Assembly: GCA_965222725.1 (NCBI GenBank)
Contig: OZ244969.1
Span: forward strand, 2,170,001-2,234,000
Source: GCA-2748575 sp965222725
GTDB taxonomy: Bacteria; Pseudomonadota; Gammaproteobacteria; Pseudomonadales; Ketobacteraceae
DNA length: 64,000 bases
Direction of reading: 5' to 3'
Shown: in pieces, positions 30,949 through 40,239 of the stretch
Layout of the letters: each line of letters starts with the position of its first letter
Numbering within the stretch: position 1 is the stretch's first letter
Made by a program: the position numbers and the translations under genes
The notes under the pieces: generated by a model
Told to the model about the DNA's origin: nothing
Seen by the model: the letters and a program-made list of their open reading frames with translations, nothing else
The model's database searches: none

Positions 30949-33048
30949 GTGGCGCGTAAAACACCCCTAAGCAGATACCGTAATATCGGGATATGTGCTC
31001 ACGTGGATGCGGGTAAAACCACCACCACTGAGCGAGTCCTGTTTTACACCGGACTTTCACACAAAATTGGTGAGGTGCACGATGGTGCTGCCACCATGGA
31101 CTGGATGGAGCAGGAGCAGGAGCGTGGTATCACTATTACCTCTGCTGCGACAACTTGTTTCTGGCAGGGTATGGATCGTCAGTACGACGAACACCGTATT
31201 AACATCATCGACACTCCCGGACACGTGGATTTTACCATCGAGGTAGAGCGTTCCCTGCGTGTGCTGGACGGTGCGGTTGTGGTGTTCTGCGGTAGCTCCG
31301 GTGTTGAGCCACAGTCTGAAACTGTATGGCGTCAGGCCAACAAGTATGAAGTGCCCCGTATTGTGTTCGTTAACAAAATGGACCGTGCGGGTGCCGACTT
31401 CCTGCGTGTTGTGAAGCAGATCGAGACTCGTCTGAATGCGCGTCCGGTGCCAGTTCAGCTGGCAATTGGCGCGGAAGATGAGTTCAAGGGCGTTATCGAC
31501 CTCATTCGTATGAAAGCGATTTACTGGAATGAGGAAGATAACGGTCTGACTTACGAAATGGCTGATATTCCTGCTGATCTTCAGGATCAGGCGGAAGAAT
31601 ATCGCGAGAAGATGATGGAATCTGCCGCGGAAGCCAACGAAGAACTGATGGACAAATATCTGGAAGAGGGTGAGCTCTCTAACGATGAGATCAAGAAAGG
31701 TCTTCGTTCCCAGGTGCTTGCCAACGAAATCGTACTGGCCCTCTGTGGTTCGGCGTTCAAGAACAAGGGTGTTCAGGCTGTGCTGGACGCAGTTGTGGAA
31801 TTCCTGCCGGCTCCGAACGAAGTGGCGGATATCCGCGGTGTGCTTGATGATGCCGAGGAAACTGAAGCAACTCGTAAATCTTCAGATGATGAGCCTTTTT
31901 CAGCGCTGGCATTCAAAATCGCTACCGATCCCTTTGTTGGTTCGCTGACCTTTTTCCGGGTTTACTCTGGTGTCCTGAATTCCGGTGACTCCGTGATGAA
32001 CTCCGTGAAGAGCAAAAAAGAGCGTGTTGGCCGTATCCTTCAGATGCACTCCAACAGCCGTGAAGAAATCAAAGAGGTTCGCGCTGGTGATATCGCAGCC
32101 GCCGTTGGCCTGAAAGACGTAACAACCGGTGATACCCTGTGTGCACTGGATGCGCCCATTATTCTGGAGCGTATGGAGTTCCCCGAGCCTGTTATCTCTG
32201 TGGCGGTTGAACCCAAATCCAAAGCTGACCAGGAAAAAATGGGTCTGGCTCTGGCCCGTTTGGCGCAGGAGGATCCTTCCTTCCGCGTACAAACAGACGA
32301 GGAATCCGGCCAAACCATTATCTCCGGTATGGGTGAGCTGCACCTGGATATCATCGTTGACCGTATGAAGCGTGAGTTCAAGGTGGAAGCCAATATCGGT
32401 AAGCCTCAGGTGGCCTACCGTGAAACTATCCGCAAGTCAGTGGAAGTTGAAGGCAAATTCGTTAAACAGTCCGGTGGTCGTGGTCAGTACGGTCACGTTA
32501 AATTGCGCCTTGAGCCGATTGCGGATATGGAAGAGGACTTCCTCTTCGAAGAGCAGATCCATGGTGGTGTGGTACCCAAGGAATACTTTGGTGCCGTTGA
32601 GAAAGGTTGTAAGCAGCAACTGGAGTCAGGTATTTTGGCTGGCTATCCGATGCTGGGCGTGAAAGTGACCCTGTTTGATGGTTCTTATCACGAAGTTGAC
32701 TCGAACGAGAACGCCTTCCGTATGGCGGGTTCCATGGCGGTCAGAAAGGGTGCGCTCGACGCCAGCCCTGTTCTGCTGGAACCCATGATGAAGGTGGAAG
32801 CCGTAACTCCTGAGGAGTACATGGGTGACGTGATGGGTGACCTTAACCGTCGCCGCGGTATCGTTCAGGGTATGGATGATACGCCTTCCGGTAAGGTGAT
32901 CCGTGCTGAGGTGCCTCTGGCAGAGATGTTCGGTTATGCAACCGATCTGCGTGGCATGTCACAGGGCCGGGCCAGCTTCTCTATGGAATTTACCAAATAC
33001 GCAGAAGCACCCCAGAATATTGCTGATGCAATTATCAAGAAATCATAA
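30949..33048 (+). CDS. fusA: Elongation factor G
   Basis: 699 residues from GTG 30949 behind GAGG. The translocation GTPase also takes part in ribosome recycling. P loop AHVDAGKTTTTERV at 17-30, DTPGHVDF and NKMDRAGADF are in order, and domains III-V are complete to FSMEFTKYAEAP. It lies 29 bp after rpsG and 31 bp before tufA. No fusidic-acid-type change was evident from reading. Confidence 0.98.
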   Translation: MARKTPLSRYRNIGICAHVDAGKTTTTERVLFYTGLSHKIGEVHDGAATMDWMEQEQERGITITSAATTCFWQGMDRQYDEHRINIIDTPGHVDFTIEVERSLRVLDGAVVVFCGSSGVEPQSETVWRQANKYEVPRIVFVNKMDRAGADFLRVVKQIETRLNARPVPVQLAIGAEDEFKGVIDLIRMKAIYWNEEDNGLTYEMADIPADLQDQAEEYREKMMESAAEANEELMDKYLEEGELSNDEIKKGLRSQVLANEIVLALCGSAFKNKGVQAVLDAVVEFLPAPNEVADIRGVLDDAEETEATRKSSDDEPFSALAFKIATDPFVGSLTFFRVYSGVLNSGDSVMNSVKSKKERVGRILQMHSNSREEIKEVRAGDIAAAVGLKDVTTGDTLCALDAPIILERMEFPEPVISVAVEPKSKADQEKMGLALARLAQEDPSFRVQTDEESGQTIISGMGELHLDIIVDRMKREFKVEANIGKPQVAYRETIRKSVEVEGKFVKQSGGRGQYGHVKLRLEPIADMEEDFLFEEQIHGGVVPKEYFGAVEKGCKQQLESGILAGYPMLGVKVTLFDGSYHEVDSNENAFRMAGSMAVRKGALDASPVLLEPMMKVEAVTPEEYMGDVMGDLNRRRGIVQGMDDTPSGKVIRAEVPLAEMFGYATDLRGMSQGRASFSMEFTKYAEAPQNIADAIIKKS

Positions 33049-33079
33049 CCTGAGTTATTAGCTTAAGAGGTGATTGAAA

Positions 33080-34273
33080 GTGTCAAAGGAAAAATTTGAA
33101 CGTACCAAACCACACGTAAACGTCGGTACAATCGGTCACGTTGACCACGGTAAAACGACTCTGACAGCAGCGCTGACACGCGTATGCGCAGAAGTCTGGG
33201 GTGGCTCTGCAGTTGCATTTGACGGTATCGACAATGCACCGGAAGAGCGTGAGCGTGGTATTACTATCGCGACTTCCCACGTTGAGTATGACTCTCCGAC
33301 CCGTCACTACGCCCACGTAGACTGCCCCGGCCACGCTGACTATGTAAAAAACATGATCACCGGTGCGGCGCAGATGGACGGCGCGATCCTGGTATGTTCC
33401 GCTGCTGACGGCCCGATGCCTCAGACTCGTGAGCACATCCTGCTGTCCCGTCAGGTAGGTGTACCTTTCATCGTGGTATTCCTGAACAAGGCCGACATGG
33501 TTGACGACGAAGAGCTGATCGAGCTGGTTGAAATGGAAGTGCGTGAACTTCTGGATCAGTACGAGTTCCCTGGCGACGACACCCCGATCATCGTGGGTTC
33601 CGCCCTGATGGCGCTGGAAGGCAAAGACGACAACGAAATGGGTACTACCGCCGTCAAGAAGCTGGTAGAGACTCTGGATGAGTACATTCCTGAGCCTGAG
33701 CGTGCCATTGATCAGCCGTTCCTGATGCCTATCGAAGACGTATTCTCCATCTCTGGTCGTGGTACTGTGGTCACCGGTCGTGTAGAGCGCGGTATCATCA
33801 ACGTGGGCGATGAAATCGAAATCGTCGGTATCAAAGACACCACCAAAACCACCTGTACCGGTGTTGAGATGTTCCGCAAGCTGCTGGACGAAGGCCGTGC
33901 GGGTGAGAACATTGGTGCGCTGCTGCGTGGTACCAAGCGTGACGAAGTTGAGCGTGGTCAGGTACTGGCCAAGCCCGGCACTATCACTCCGCACACCAAG
34001 TTTGAAGCTGAGGTGTACGTGCTGAGCAAGGACGAAGGTGGCCGTCATACGCCATTCTTCAAAGGCTACCGTCCCCAGTTCTATTTCCGTACCACTGACG
34101 TAACAGGTGCCTGTGAGCTGCCTGAAGGCGTGGAAATGGTAATGCCTGGCGACAACATCCAGATGGAAGTGACCCTGATCTGTCCTATCGCGATGGATGA
34201 AGGTCTGCGCTTTGCGATCCGTGAAGGCGGTCGTACTGTTGGTGCAGGTGTTGTAGCCAAAATTATTGAATAA
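33080..34273 (+). CDS. tufA: Elongation factor Tu, str-operon copy
   Basis: 397 residues from GTG 33080 (MSKEKFERTKPHV), with AGAGG nine bases upstream; an in-frame TTG at 33074 is unlikely. The protein matches the tufB copy residue for residue as far as read. About 30 silent base differences are spread through the middle of the gene, and about 165 bases near the 3' end are the same. The different start codon (GTG against ATG) and ribosome binding site may give different yields. Confidence 0.98.
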   Translation: MSKEKFERTKPHVNVGTIGHVDHGKTTLTAALTRVCAEVWGGSAVAFDGIDNAPEERERGITIATSHVEYDSPTRHYAHVDCPGHADYVKNMITGAAQMDGAILVCSAADGPMPQTREHILLSRQVGVPFIVVFLNKADMVDDEELIELVEMEVRELLDQYEFPGDDTPIIVGSALMALEGKDDNEMGTTAVKKLVETLDEYIPEPERAIDQPFLMPIEDVFSISGRGTVVTGRVERGIINVGDEIEIVGIKDTTKTTCTGVEMFRKLLDEGRAGENIGALLRGTKRDEVERGQVLAKPGTITPHTKFEAEVYVLSKDEGGRHTPFFKGYRPQFYFRTTDVTGACELPEGVEMVMPGDNIQMEVTLICPIAMDEGLRFAIREGGRTVGAGVVAKIIE

Positions 34274-34277
34274 CCTA

Positions 34278-34306
34278 TTGCATCTCTAATCGCATATAGG
34301 TATATT
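34278..34306 (+). promoter_or_regulatory. Promoter of the S10 operon
   Basis: TTGCAT (34278-34283) and TATATT (34301-34306) are 17 bp apart, immediately after tufA. The RNA would begin near 34313 and include about 145 nt of leader before rpsJ. Confidence 0.65.
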
Positions 34307-34367
34307 AACGCACCCTTCAATTGAGGGGTGCTAACCAGCCTAGGCAACGATCTAGGGCCTTTAAATC

Positions 34368-34412
34368 AAATTTACTTCCCGCCGGTAATAAAAAGGTGGG
34401 CTAGGTAAATTT
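34368..34412 (+). terminator. S10 leader hairpin, possible L4-type attenuator
   Basis: AAATTTAC (34368-34375) pairs with GTAAATTT (34405-34412), with an inner CCCGCC/GGTGGG stem, followed by TGTTGTTTATTTG. A second hairpin (34310-34331, GCACCCTTCA/TGAGGGGTGC) lies before it. In E. coli L4 controls transcription at a U-rich hairpin in this leader. Confidence 0.55.
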
Positions 34413-34457
34413 TGTTGTTTATTTGTCTGCAACATACTAAAGCGGAGTTCTCAGGCG

Positions 34458-34769
34458 ATGCAAAACCAGAAAATTCGCATTCGCTTAAAAGCATTTGATC
34501 ACCGTCTGATTGACCAGTCAGCGCTAGAGATCGTAGAAACTGCTAAGCGTACCGGTGCTCAAGTTAAAGGGCCGATTCCACTGCCCACGCGCAAGGAAAA
34601 GTTCACTGTATTGATCTCTCCTCACGTGAATAAAGATGCGCGGGATCAGTACGAAATCAGAACGCACAAGCGTTTGGTAGATATTGTTGAGCCGACAGAC
34701 AAGACCGTTGATGCTTTGATGAAGCTGGATCTTGCTGCGGGTGTGGATGTACAGATCAGCCTGGGCTAG
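34458..34769 (+). CDS. rpsJ: 30S ribosomal protein S10
   Basis: 103 residues. S10 is part of the 30S head and, as NusE, pairs with NusB on boxA during rRNA antitermination, which links it to the boxA sites in this window. The FDHRLIDQSALEIVETAKRT and GPIPLPTRKEKFTVL blocks are typical. First gene of the S10 operon; GCGGAG lies upstream. Confidence 0.98.
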   Translation: MQNQKIRIRLKAFDHRLIDQSALEIVETAKRTGAQVKGPIPLPTRKEKFTVLISPHVNKDARDQYEIRTHKRLVDIVEPTDKTVDALMKLDLAAGVDVQISLG

Positions 34770-34819
34770 CGGGCTGAGTAACAGAATGCTGAGAGGCGTT
34801 TCGTAAAGAGGTTACGAAT

Positions 34820-35458
34820 ATGGCAATCGGTCTAGTTGGACGAAAGTGTGGCATGACACGCATATTCACAGAAGACGGTGTATCAACGCCTGTTACTGTG
34901 ATTGAGGTTGATCCTAACCGTGTCACTCAGGTTAAAACCCAGGAGCAGGACGGGTATACGGCGGTTCAGGTGACAACCGGTGCTCGCAAGGCTTCAAGAA
35001 TTTCAAAGGCTGAAGCCGGTCACTTTGCTAAGGCAGGTGTGGAAGCAGGTCGCGGTCTTTGGGAGTTTCGTGTATCCGGTGAGGATGCTGCCAACTTCAA
35101 TGTTGGCGATACCGTAGAAGTTGGTGTGTTCGAAGCTGGACAGAAAGTTGATGTTGCGGGCACCTCCAAAGGTAAAGGTTTTGCTGGTGCGGTAAAACGC
35201 TGGAACTTCAGAACCCAGGACGCAACTCACGGTAACTCGCTGTCTCATCGTGCGCCAGGCTCCATCGGTCAGTGTCAGACTCCTGGTCGAGTATTTAAAG
35301 GTAAGAAAATGGCCGGCCATATGGGTGCGCGGCGTGTAACCGTACAGTCCCTTGAGATTGTTCGTGTTGATGCTGATAGAAATCTCGTTTTGGTGAAAGG
35401 TGCTGTGCCCGGTGCGACTGGCAATGATGTCGTTGTTCGGCCAGCGGTTAAGTGTTAA
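34820..35458 (+). CDS. rplC: 50S ribosomal protein L3
   Basis: 212 residues. An early-assembly protein with a long loop reaching the peptidyl-transferase centre: HGNSLSHRAPGSIGQCQTPG then RVFKGKKMAGHMG. The Gln in SIGQCQTPG is the usual PrmB methylation region. It sits in the fixed order rpsJ-rplC-rplD. Confidence 0.98.
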   Translation: MAIGLVGRKCGMTRIFTEDGVSTPVTVIEVDPNRVTQVKTQEQDGYTAVQVTTGARKASRISKAEAGHFAKAGVEAGRGLWEFRVSGEDAANFNVGDTVEVGVFEAGQKVDVAGTSKGKGFAGAVKRWNFRTQDATHGNSLSHRAPGSIGQCQTPGRVFKGKKMAGHMGARRVTVQSLEIVRVDADRNLVLVKGAVPGATGNDVVVRPAVKC

Positions 35459-35477
35459 GCCAAAGAGGAAATAGCAG

Positions 35478-36080
35478 ATGAATTTAAATCTCGCCTCTGG
35501 CGGAACTGTAGACGTGTCAGAAGTGGCGTTCGGTAAAGAATTTAACGAGCCCCTCGTGCACCAGGTGGTAACAGCGTTTTTGGCTGGTGCTCGCCAGGGT
35601 ACAAAAGCACAGAAAACCCGTTCCGAAGTGAGCGGCGGTGGCAAGAAGCCATGGCGTCAAAAAGGCACTGGTCGCGCCAGAGCCGGTACTATTCGTAGCC
35701 CGATCTGGCGTTCCGGTGGTGTGACCTTTGCTGCTTCACCCCGTGATCACGATCAGAAAGTGAATCGTAAGATGTACCGTGGGGCGATGCGCTGCATTTT
35801 GTCTGAGCTGGTGCGTCAGGATCGGCTGGTAGTGGTTGATTCGCTCAGTATCGAGCAGCCCAAAACCAAAGCGCTCGTTGCCAAGCTGAAAGACCTGAAT
35901 GCAGAGAAGGCGCTGATCGTATGTGAATCAGTAGATCAGAATCTGTATCTGTCTGCCCGCAACCTGCCACACGTTGATGTGACTGATGTTCAGGCGGCAG
36001 ACCCGGTAAGCCTGGTTGCTCACGAGAAAGTAGTGGTGACCGTTGAAGCGTTGAAAAAGTTTGAGGAGATGCTCGCGTGA
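35478..36080 (+). CDS. rplD: 50S ribosomal protein L4
   Basis: 200 residues. The long internal loop (GGGKKPWRQKGTGRARAGTI then RSPIWRSGG) lines the peptide exit tunnel near the macrolide site. In enterics L4 also represses its own operon. The stop codon overlaps the rplW start in GTGA at 36077. Confidence 0.98.
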   Translation: MNLNLASGGTVDVSEVAFGKEFNEPLVHQVVTAFLAGARQGTKAQKTRSEVSGGGKKPWRQKGTGRARAGTIRSPIWRSGGVTFAASPRDHDQKVNRKMYRGAMRCILSELVRQDRLVVVDSLSIEQPKTKALVAKLKDLNAEKALIVCESVDQNLYLSARNLPHVDVTDVQAADPVSLVAHEKVVVTVEALKKFEEMLA

Positions 36081-36373
36081 ACCAGGAAAGAGTATTTAAA
36101 GTGCTGCTGGCCCCTCACATTTCCGAGAAGGCCACTATGGTTGGCGAGCAAGCTAACCAGTTCGTATTCAAAGTAGCGAAAGACGCGACCAAACCGGAAA
36201 TCCGCAAGGCCGTAGAGCAGCTGTGGGGCGTAAAGGTCAAGTCGGTGAGCACCTCTTTGGTAAAAGGCAAATCCAAGCGGTTTGGTCGTACCATGGGTAA
36301 GCGCTCTGATTGGAAAAAAGCGTATGTCTCCCTCGAAGCAGGGCAAGACATAGATTTCATGAGCGCAGAATAA
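36077..36373 (+). CDS. rplW: 50S ribosomal protein L23
   Basis: 98 residues from GTG 36077, overlapping rplD by four bases. L23 lies at the tunnel exit and is the docking site for trigger factor and SRP. The block VLLAPHISEKATMVGEQANQ is conserved. The overlap suggests coupled translation with L4. Confidence 0.98.
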   Translation: MNQERVFKVLLAPHISEKATMVGEQANQFVFKVAKDATKPEIRKAVEQLWGVKVKSVSTSLVKGKSKRFGRTMGKRSDWKKAYVSLEAGQDIDFMSAE

Positions 36374-36389
36374 GGTAGGAGTCACGAGA

Positions 36390-37220
36390 ATGGCAGTCGT
36401 TAAAGCAAAACCGACATCAGCAGGTCGCCGTTTCGTCGTAAAGGTGGTGAATCCTGACCTTCATAAAGGTGCTCCTTATGCGCCTTTGGTTGAGTCCACA
36501 AGCAAATCCGGTGGTCGTAATAACCAGGGTCGCATCACTACACGTCACAAGGGCGGCGGTCACAAGCGTAACTATCGTGTAATTGATTTCAAGCGCGATA
36601 AAGACGGTGTCCCCGGTGTAATCGAGCGCGTTGAATACGATCCTAACAGAACAGCGAACATTGCGCTGGTTAAGTATCTGGATGGTGAGCGTCGTTACAT
36701 TATTGCCCCCAAAAATGTGGTGGCCGGTAATGAGGTTCGCTCCGGTGAAGATGCGCCTATCAAACCAGGTAATGCCTTGCCCCTGCGGAACATTCCCCTG
36801 GGTACTGTGGTTCACTGTATCGAGATGAAGCCTGGCAAAGGTGCACAGATCGCACGCAGTGCGGGTGCTGCGGTGCAGGTTCTGGCGAAAGAAGGTGCCT
36901 ACGTTACCTTGCGTCTGCGCTCCGGTGAAATGCGTAAAGTGCCTGCGGAATGTAAAGCTACCGTAGGTGAGGTTGGTAACTCCGAACACAGTCTGCGTTC
37001 CTTGGGTAAAGCTGGTGCACGTCGCTGGCAGGGTGTGAGACCTACTGTTCGCGGTGTTGCGATGAACCCGGTTGATCACCCCCATGGTGGTGGTGAAGGT
37101 CGTACCTCCGGTGGTCGTCATCCAGTGACGCCATGGGGTGTGCCCACCAAGGGTTACAAGACTCGCAAGAACAAGCGGACTGATAAATTTATCGTTCGCC
37201 GTCGCGGTTCAAAGTCGTAA
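36390..37220 (+). CDS. rplB: 50S ribosomal protein L2
   Basis: 276 residues, three longer than in E. coli. It binds domain IV of 23S rRNA near the peptidyl-transferase centre. The C-terminal NPVDHPHGGGEGRTSGGRHP contains the conserved His region. The Gly/Lys/Arg-rich ends are typical. It lies 16 bp after rplW. Confidence 0.98.
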   Translation: MAVVKAKPTSAGRRFVVKVVNPDLHKGAPYAPLVESTSKSGGRNNQGRITTRHKGGGHKRNYRVIDFKRDKDGVPGVIERVEYDPNRTANIALVKYLDGERRYIIAPKNVVAGNEVRSGEDAPIKPGNALPLRNIPLGTVVHCIEMKPGKGAQIARSAGAAVQVLAKEGAYVTLRLRSGEMRKVPAECKATVGEVGNSEHSLRSLGKAGARRWQGVRPTVRGVAMNPVDHPHGGGEGRTSGGRHPVTPWGVPTKGYKTRKNKRTDKFIVRRRGSKS

Positions 37221-37250
37221 CTTAGCCGGCTTAGAGAAGAGGAATTTACT

Positions 37251-37526
37251 GTGCCACGTTCATTGAAAAAAGGCCCTTTTATCGATCTTCACCTGCTGAA
37301 GAAAGTTGAAACAGCAGTCGAGGGTGGAAACAAGAAGCCAATTAAAACCTGGTCACGTCGTTCGATCATCATTCCCGATATGGTCGGTCTGACACTAGCT
37401 GTACACAACGGACGCCAACACGTTCCTGTGTTCGTAACTGAGCACATGGTTGGACATAAACTTGGCGAATTCGCTGCGACACGTACTTATCGTGGCCACG
37501 CAGCGGATAAGAAAGCGAAACGGTAA
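37251..37526 (+). CDS. rpsS: 30S ribosomal protein S19
   Basis: 91 residues from GTG 37251, behind GAGGAA. It forms a complex with S13 in the 30S head and touches P-site tRNA. PRSLKKGPFIDLHLLKKVE and the TYRGHAADKKAKR tail are typical. Confidence 0.98.
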   Translation: MPRSLKKGPFIDLHLLKKVETAVEGGNKKPIKTWSRRSIIIPDMVGLTLAVHNGRQHVPVFVTEHMVGHKLGEFAATRTYRGHAADKKAKR

Positions 37527-37537
37527 GGGGTGCAAAG

Positions 37538-37870
37538 ATGGAAGTAGCAGCAAAGCTTCGCGGCGCTCAGTTATCTGCCCAGAAGGCCAGGCTTGTCGCT
37601 GACCAGGTTCGTGGTCTGGAAGTGGATAAAGCTTTGAATGTGCTGATGTACAGCACGAAAAAGGGCGCGCACCTTGTAAAGAAAGTTCTGGAATCTGCAA
37701 TTGCTAACGCGGAACATAACGAAGGTGCCGACATCGACGAACTTAAAGTATCGGCGATTTTTGTGGACGAGGGTATGACGATGAAGCGTATTCGTCCTCG
37801 TGCAAAAGGCCGGGCTGACAGGATTCTCAAGAGAACTTGTCATATCACCGTAAAAGTGTCGGACAAGTAG
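37538..37870 (+). CDS. rplV: 50S ribosomal protein L22
   Basis: 110 residues. Its beta-hairpin (VDEGMTMKRIRPRAKGRADR, about 80-99) reaches into the exit tunnel; changes there can give macrolide resistance, and none is evident. It lies between rpsS and rpsC with 11- and 12-base gaps. Confidence 0.98.
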   Translation: MEVAAKLRGAQLSAQKARLVADQVRGLEVDKALNVLMYSTKKGAHLVKKVLESAIANAEHNEGADIDELKVSAIFVDEGMTMKRIRPRAKGRADRILKRTCHITVKVSDK

Positions 37871-37882
37871 AGGTAATACTAA

Positions 37883-38572
37883 ATGGGTCAAAAAGTCCAT
37901 CCAACCGGTATTCGCTTAGGCATCGTTAAGAAGCATACGTCCACCTGGTATGCCAACCCTAAGAATTACTCTGAGTACTTGTTAACAGATTTACAGGTTC
38001 GGGATTTCCTGGCGCAAAAGCTCAAAGCAGCGTCTGTAAGTCGAATCGAAATTGAGCGCCCGGCAGAGAATGCCCGCATCACAATCAAGACTGCACGTCC
38101 CGGTATTGTGATCGGTAAAAAAGGCGAAGACGTGGAAAAACTGCGTCGCGAAGTCACCAAGATGATGGGTGTGCCAGTGCACATCAACATCGAAGAAGTG
38201 CGCAAGCCCGAGCTGGATGCGCAACTGGTGGCCGATAGCATCGCTTCTCAGCTGGAACGTCGTGTCATGTTCCGTCGCGCCATGAAGCGCGCAGTGCAGA
38301 ACGCGATGCGCCTGGGTGCCAAAGGTATCAAGGTTTCTGTAGCAGGTCGTCTGGGTGGTGCTGAAATTGCCCGTACAGAATGGTATCGCGAAGGTCGTGT
38401 GCCTCTGCACACCCTGAGAGCAGATATCGATTACTCGACCTCTCGTGCAGAAACCACTTACGGCACGATCGGCGTTAAAGTGTGGATCTTCAAGGGCGAA
38501 ATCCTTGATGGAATGGATCCACAGGAAGAGAACAAAGGCGCGCCAAAGCGTCAGAGAGCAACTAAGGGCTAA
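37883..38572 (+). CDS. rpsC: 30S ribosomal protein S3
   Basis: 229 residues. The KH domain has the GxxG-type turn (IVIGKKGEDVEKLRREV, about 75-91). With S4 and S5, S3 surrounds the mRNA entry channel and helps unwind mRNA. The C-terminal tail (EENKGAPKRQRATKG) is basic and unstructured, as usual. Confidence 0.98.
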   Translation: MGQKVHPTGIRLGIVKKHTSTWYANPKNYSEYLLTDLQVRDFLAQKLKAASVSRIEIERPAENARITIKTARPGIVIGKKGEDVEKLRREVTKMMGVPVHINIEEVRKPELDAQLVADSIASQLERRVMFRRAMKRAVQNAMRLGAKGIKVSVAGRLGGAEIARTEWYREGRVPLHTLRADIDYSTSRAETTYGTIGVKVWIFKGEILDGMDPQEENKGAPKRQRATKG

Positions 38573-38577
38573 AGAAG

Positions 38578-38991
38578 ATGTTACAACCGAAGCGTACCAA
38601 GTTTCGTAAGCAGCACACTGGCCGCAACCGTGGTTTGGCTCACCGTGGCAGTAAAGTGTCATTTGGCACCATTGCTCTGAAGGCTACTGGGCGCGGCCGA
38701 CTCACGGCTCGTCAGATCGAAGCGGCTCGTCGTGCCATGACGCGTCACATCAAGCGTGGCGGCAAAATCTGGATTCGGGTATTTCCTGACAAGCCTATTA
38801 CCGAGAAGCCCCTGGAAGTTCGTATGGGTAAAGGTAAGGGTAACGTTGAATACTGGGTTGCCCAGATTCAACCAGGCAAAGTGCTCTATGAAATGGAAGG
38901 TGTTTCTGAAGATATCGCTCGGGAAGCCTTCGAATTAGCTGCAGCAAAACTGCCGATTAGTACAACTATCGTAACTAGAACGGTGATGTGA
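38578..38991 (+). CDS. rplP: 50S ribosomal protein L16
   Basis: 137 residues. It is needed for the A-site region of the 50S subunit. Typical blocks are MLQPKRTKFRKQHTGRNRG and RHIKRGGKIWIRVFPDKP, where an Arg is usually hydroxylated. The stop codon overlaps the rpmC start as TGATG. Confidence 0.98.
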   Translation: MLQPKRTKFRKQHTGRNRGLAHRGSKVSFGTIALKATGRGRLTARQIEAARRAMTRHIKRGGKIWIRVFPDKPITEKPLEVRMGKGKGNVEYWVAQIQPGKVLYEMEGVSEDIAREAFELAAAKLPISTTIVTRTVM

Positions 38992-39185
38992 TGAAAGCGG
39001 GCGAATTAAGAGAAAAATCAGTTGAAGAGCTGGAAGGTGCGTTGCTGAGCGAGCTCAAAAAGCAGTTCGATTACCGTATGCAGCACGCCACCGGCCAAAT
39101 GGGTCAATCGCATCTTTTGAAGCAAGTGCGTAAGAATGTAGCACGCATCAAAACGATTTTGACTGAGAAGAAACAGGGTAATTAA
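38991..39185 (+). CDS. rpmC: 50S ribosomal protein L29
   Basis: 64 residues from ATG 38991 (MKAGELREKSVEELEGALL), overlapping the rplP stop by one base. A GTG three bases upstream in frame is less likely. A two-helix protein near the tunnel exit next to L23. Confidence 0.97.
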   Translation: MKAGELREKSVEELEGALLSELKKQFDYRMQHATGQMGQSHLLKQVRKNVARIKTILTEKKQGN

Positions 39186-39187
39186 GC

Positions 39188-39469
39188 ATGACTGAGCAAG
39201 TTGCAGAAGCAGTTTCAAATACCAAGAAGCGTACTCTAACTGGCAAGGTCATCAGTGATAAGTGCGACAAAACGGTAACCGTGTTGGTTGAGCGCATGGT
39301 CAAGCACCCTGTGTATGGCAAGTACGTGCGACGTTCCACCAAGTTTCATGCGCATGACGAAGAGAACACTGCAGGTCAGGGTGATCTGGTGACAATCGAA
39401 GAATGTCGCCCGATTTCAAAGACCAAATCATGGCGTGTTTTGCGAGTCGAAGAGAAAGCTCGTATCTAG
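39188..39469 (+). CDS. rpsQ: 30S ribosomal protein S17
   Basis: 93 residues. An OB-fold primary 16S binding protein. The block TLTGKVISDKCDKTVTVLVE and the tail RPISKTKSWRVLRVEE are characteristic. It has a few more N-terminal residues than the E. coli protein. End of the S10 operon block; a 45-bp gap precedes rplN. Confidence 0.98.
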   Translation: MTEQVAEAVSNTKKRTLTGKVISDKCDKTVTVLVERMVKHPVYGKYVRRSTKFHAHDEENTAGQGDLVTIEECRPISKTKSWRVLRVEEKARI

Positions 39470-39514
39470 AGCGTTGTTTAGTAGAGATTATGATTTAAGG
39501 GTTGGAGATAACCG

Positions 39515-39883
39515 ATGATTCAGACCCAAACCATGCTAGAAGTTGCTGACAACAGCGGCGCGCGTCGAGTCCAGTGTATTAAAGTGCTGGGTGGTTCTCA
39601 CCGTCGTTACGCGCGTGTAGGCGACATCATCAAAGTGAGCGTTAAGGAAGCGATTCCGCGCGGGAAGGTTAAGAAAGGTGATGTGCTCAATGCAGTTGTT
39701 GTGAGAACTCGTCAGGGCGTGCGTCGCCAGGACGGCTCCTTAATCCGTTTCGATGAGAATGCAGCTGTACTGCTGAACAACTCGAAACAACCCATTGGTA
39801 CTCGTATTTTTGGCCCAGTGACGCGTGAGCTGCGTAGTGAGCAGTTCATGAAAATCATCTCTCTTGCGCCAGAAGTGCTTTAA
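39515..39883 (+). CDS. rplN: 50S ribosomal protein L14
   Basis: 122 residues starting MIQTQTMLEVADNSGARRVQ. It lies at the subunit interface, contacts 16S helix 44 and is the binding site of the silencing factor RsfS. First gene of the spc block; GTTGGAG lies upstream. Confidence 0.98.
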   Translation: MIQTQTMLEVADNSGARRVQCIKVLGGSHRRYARVGDIIKVSVKEAIPRGKVKKGDVLNAVVVRTRQGVRRQDGSLIRFDENAAVLLNNSKQPIGTRIFGPVTRELRSEQFMKIISLAPEVL

Positions 39884-39897
39884 GTCGGGGAATTATC

Positions 39898-40209
39898 ATG
39901 TTGAAGATCAAGCGTGATGACGAAGTCATCGTGTTAGCCGGTAAAGACAAGGGCAAACAGGGTAAAGTTCTTAAAGTGCTGGAAGATAAGGTGATTGTGG
40001 GCGGCATTAACATGGTTAAGCGTCACACTAAGCCGAATCCTCAAGCCGGAGTAGCTGGTGGTATTGTCGAGAAAGAAGCACCGATCCACGTCTCCAATGT
40101 TGCGATCTTTAACAGCAGCACGGGCAAGGCAGATCGCGTTGGCTTTCGAGTTAACGATGACGGTACCAAGGTTCGTTACTTCAAATCGACAAATGAAGTA
40201 ATCAATTAA
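39898..40209 (+). CDS. rplX: 50S ribosomal protein L24
   Basis: 103 residues. A KOW motif (VIVLAGKDKGKQGKVLKVLE) lies near the N-terminus. One of two initiators of 50S assembly and near the tunnel exit. The N-terminus MLKIKRDDEV is the short type. Confidence 0.98.
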   Translation: MLKIKRDDEVIVLAGKDKGKQGKVLKVLEDKVIVGGINMVKRHTKPNPQAGVAGGIVEKEAPIHVSNVAIFNSSTGKADRVGFRVNDDGTKVRYFKSTNEVIN

Positions 40210-40239
40210 CAGCATTAAGAATGTGGCAGGTAGATATAA

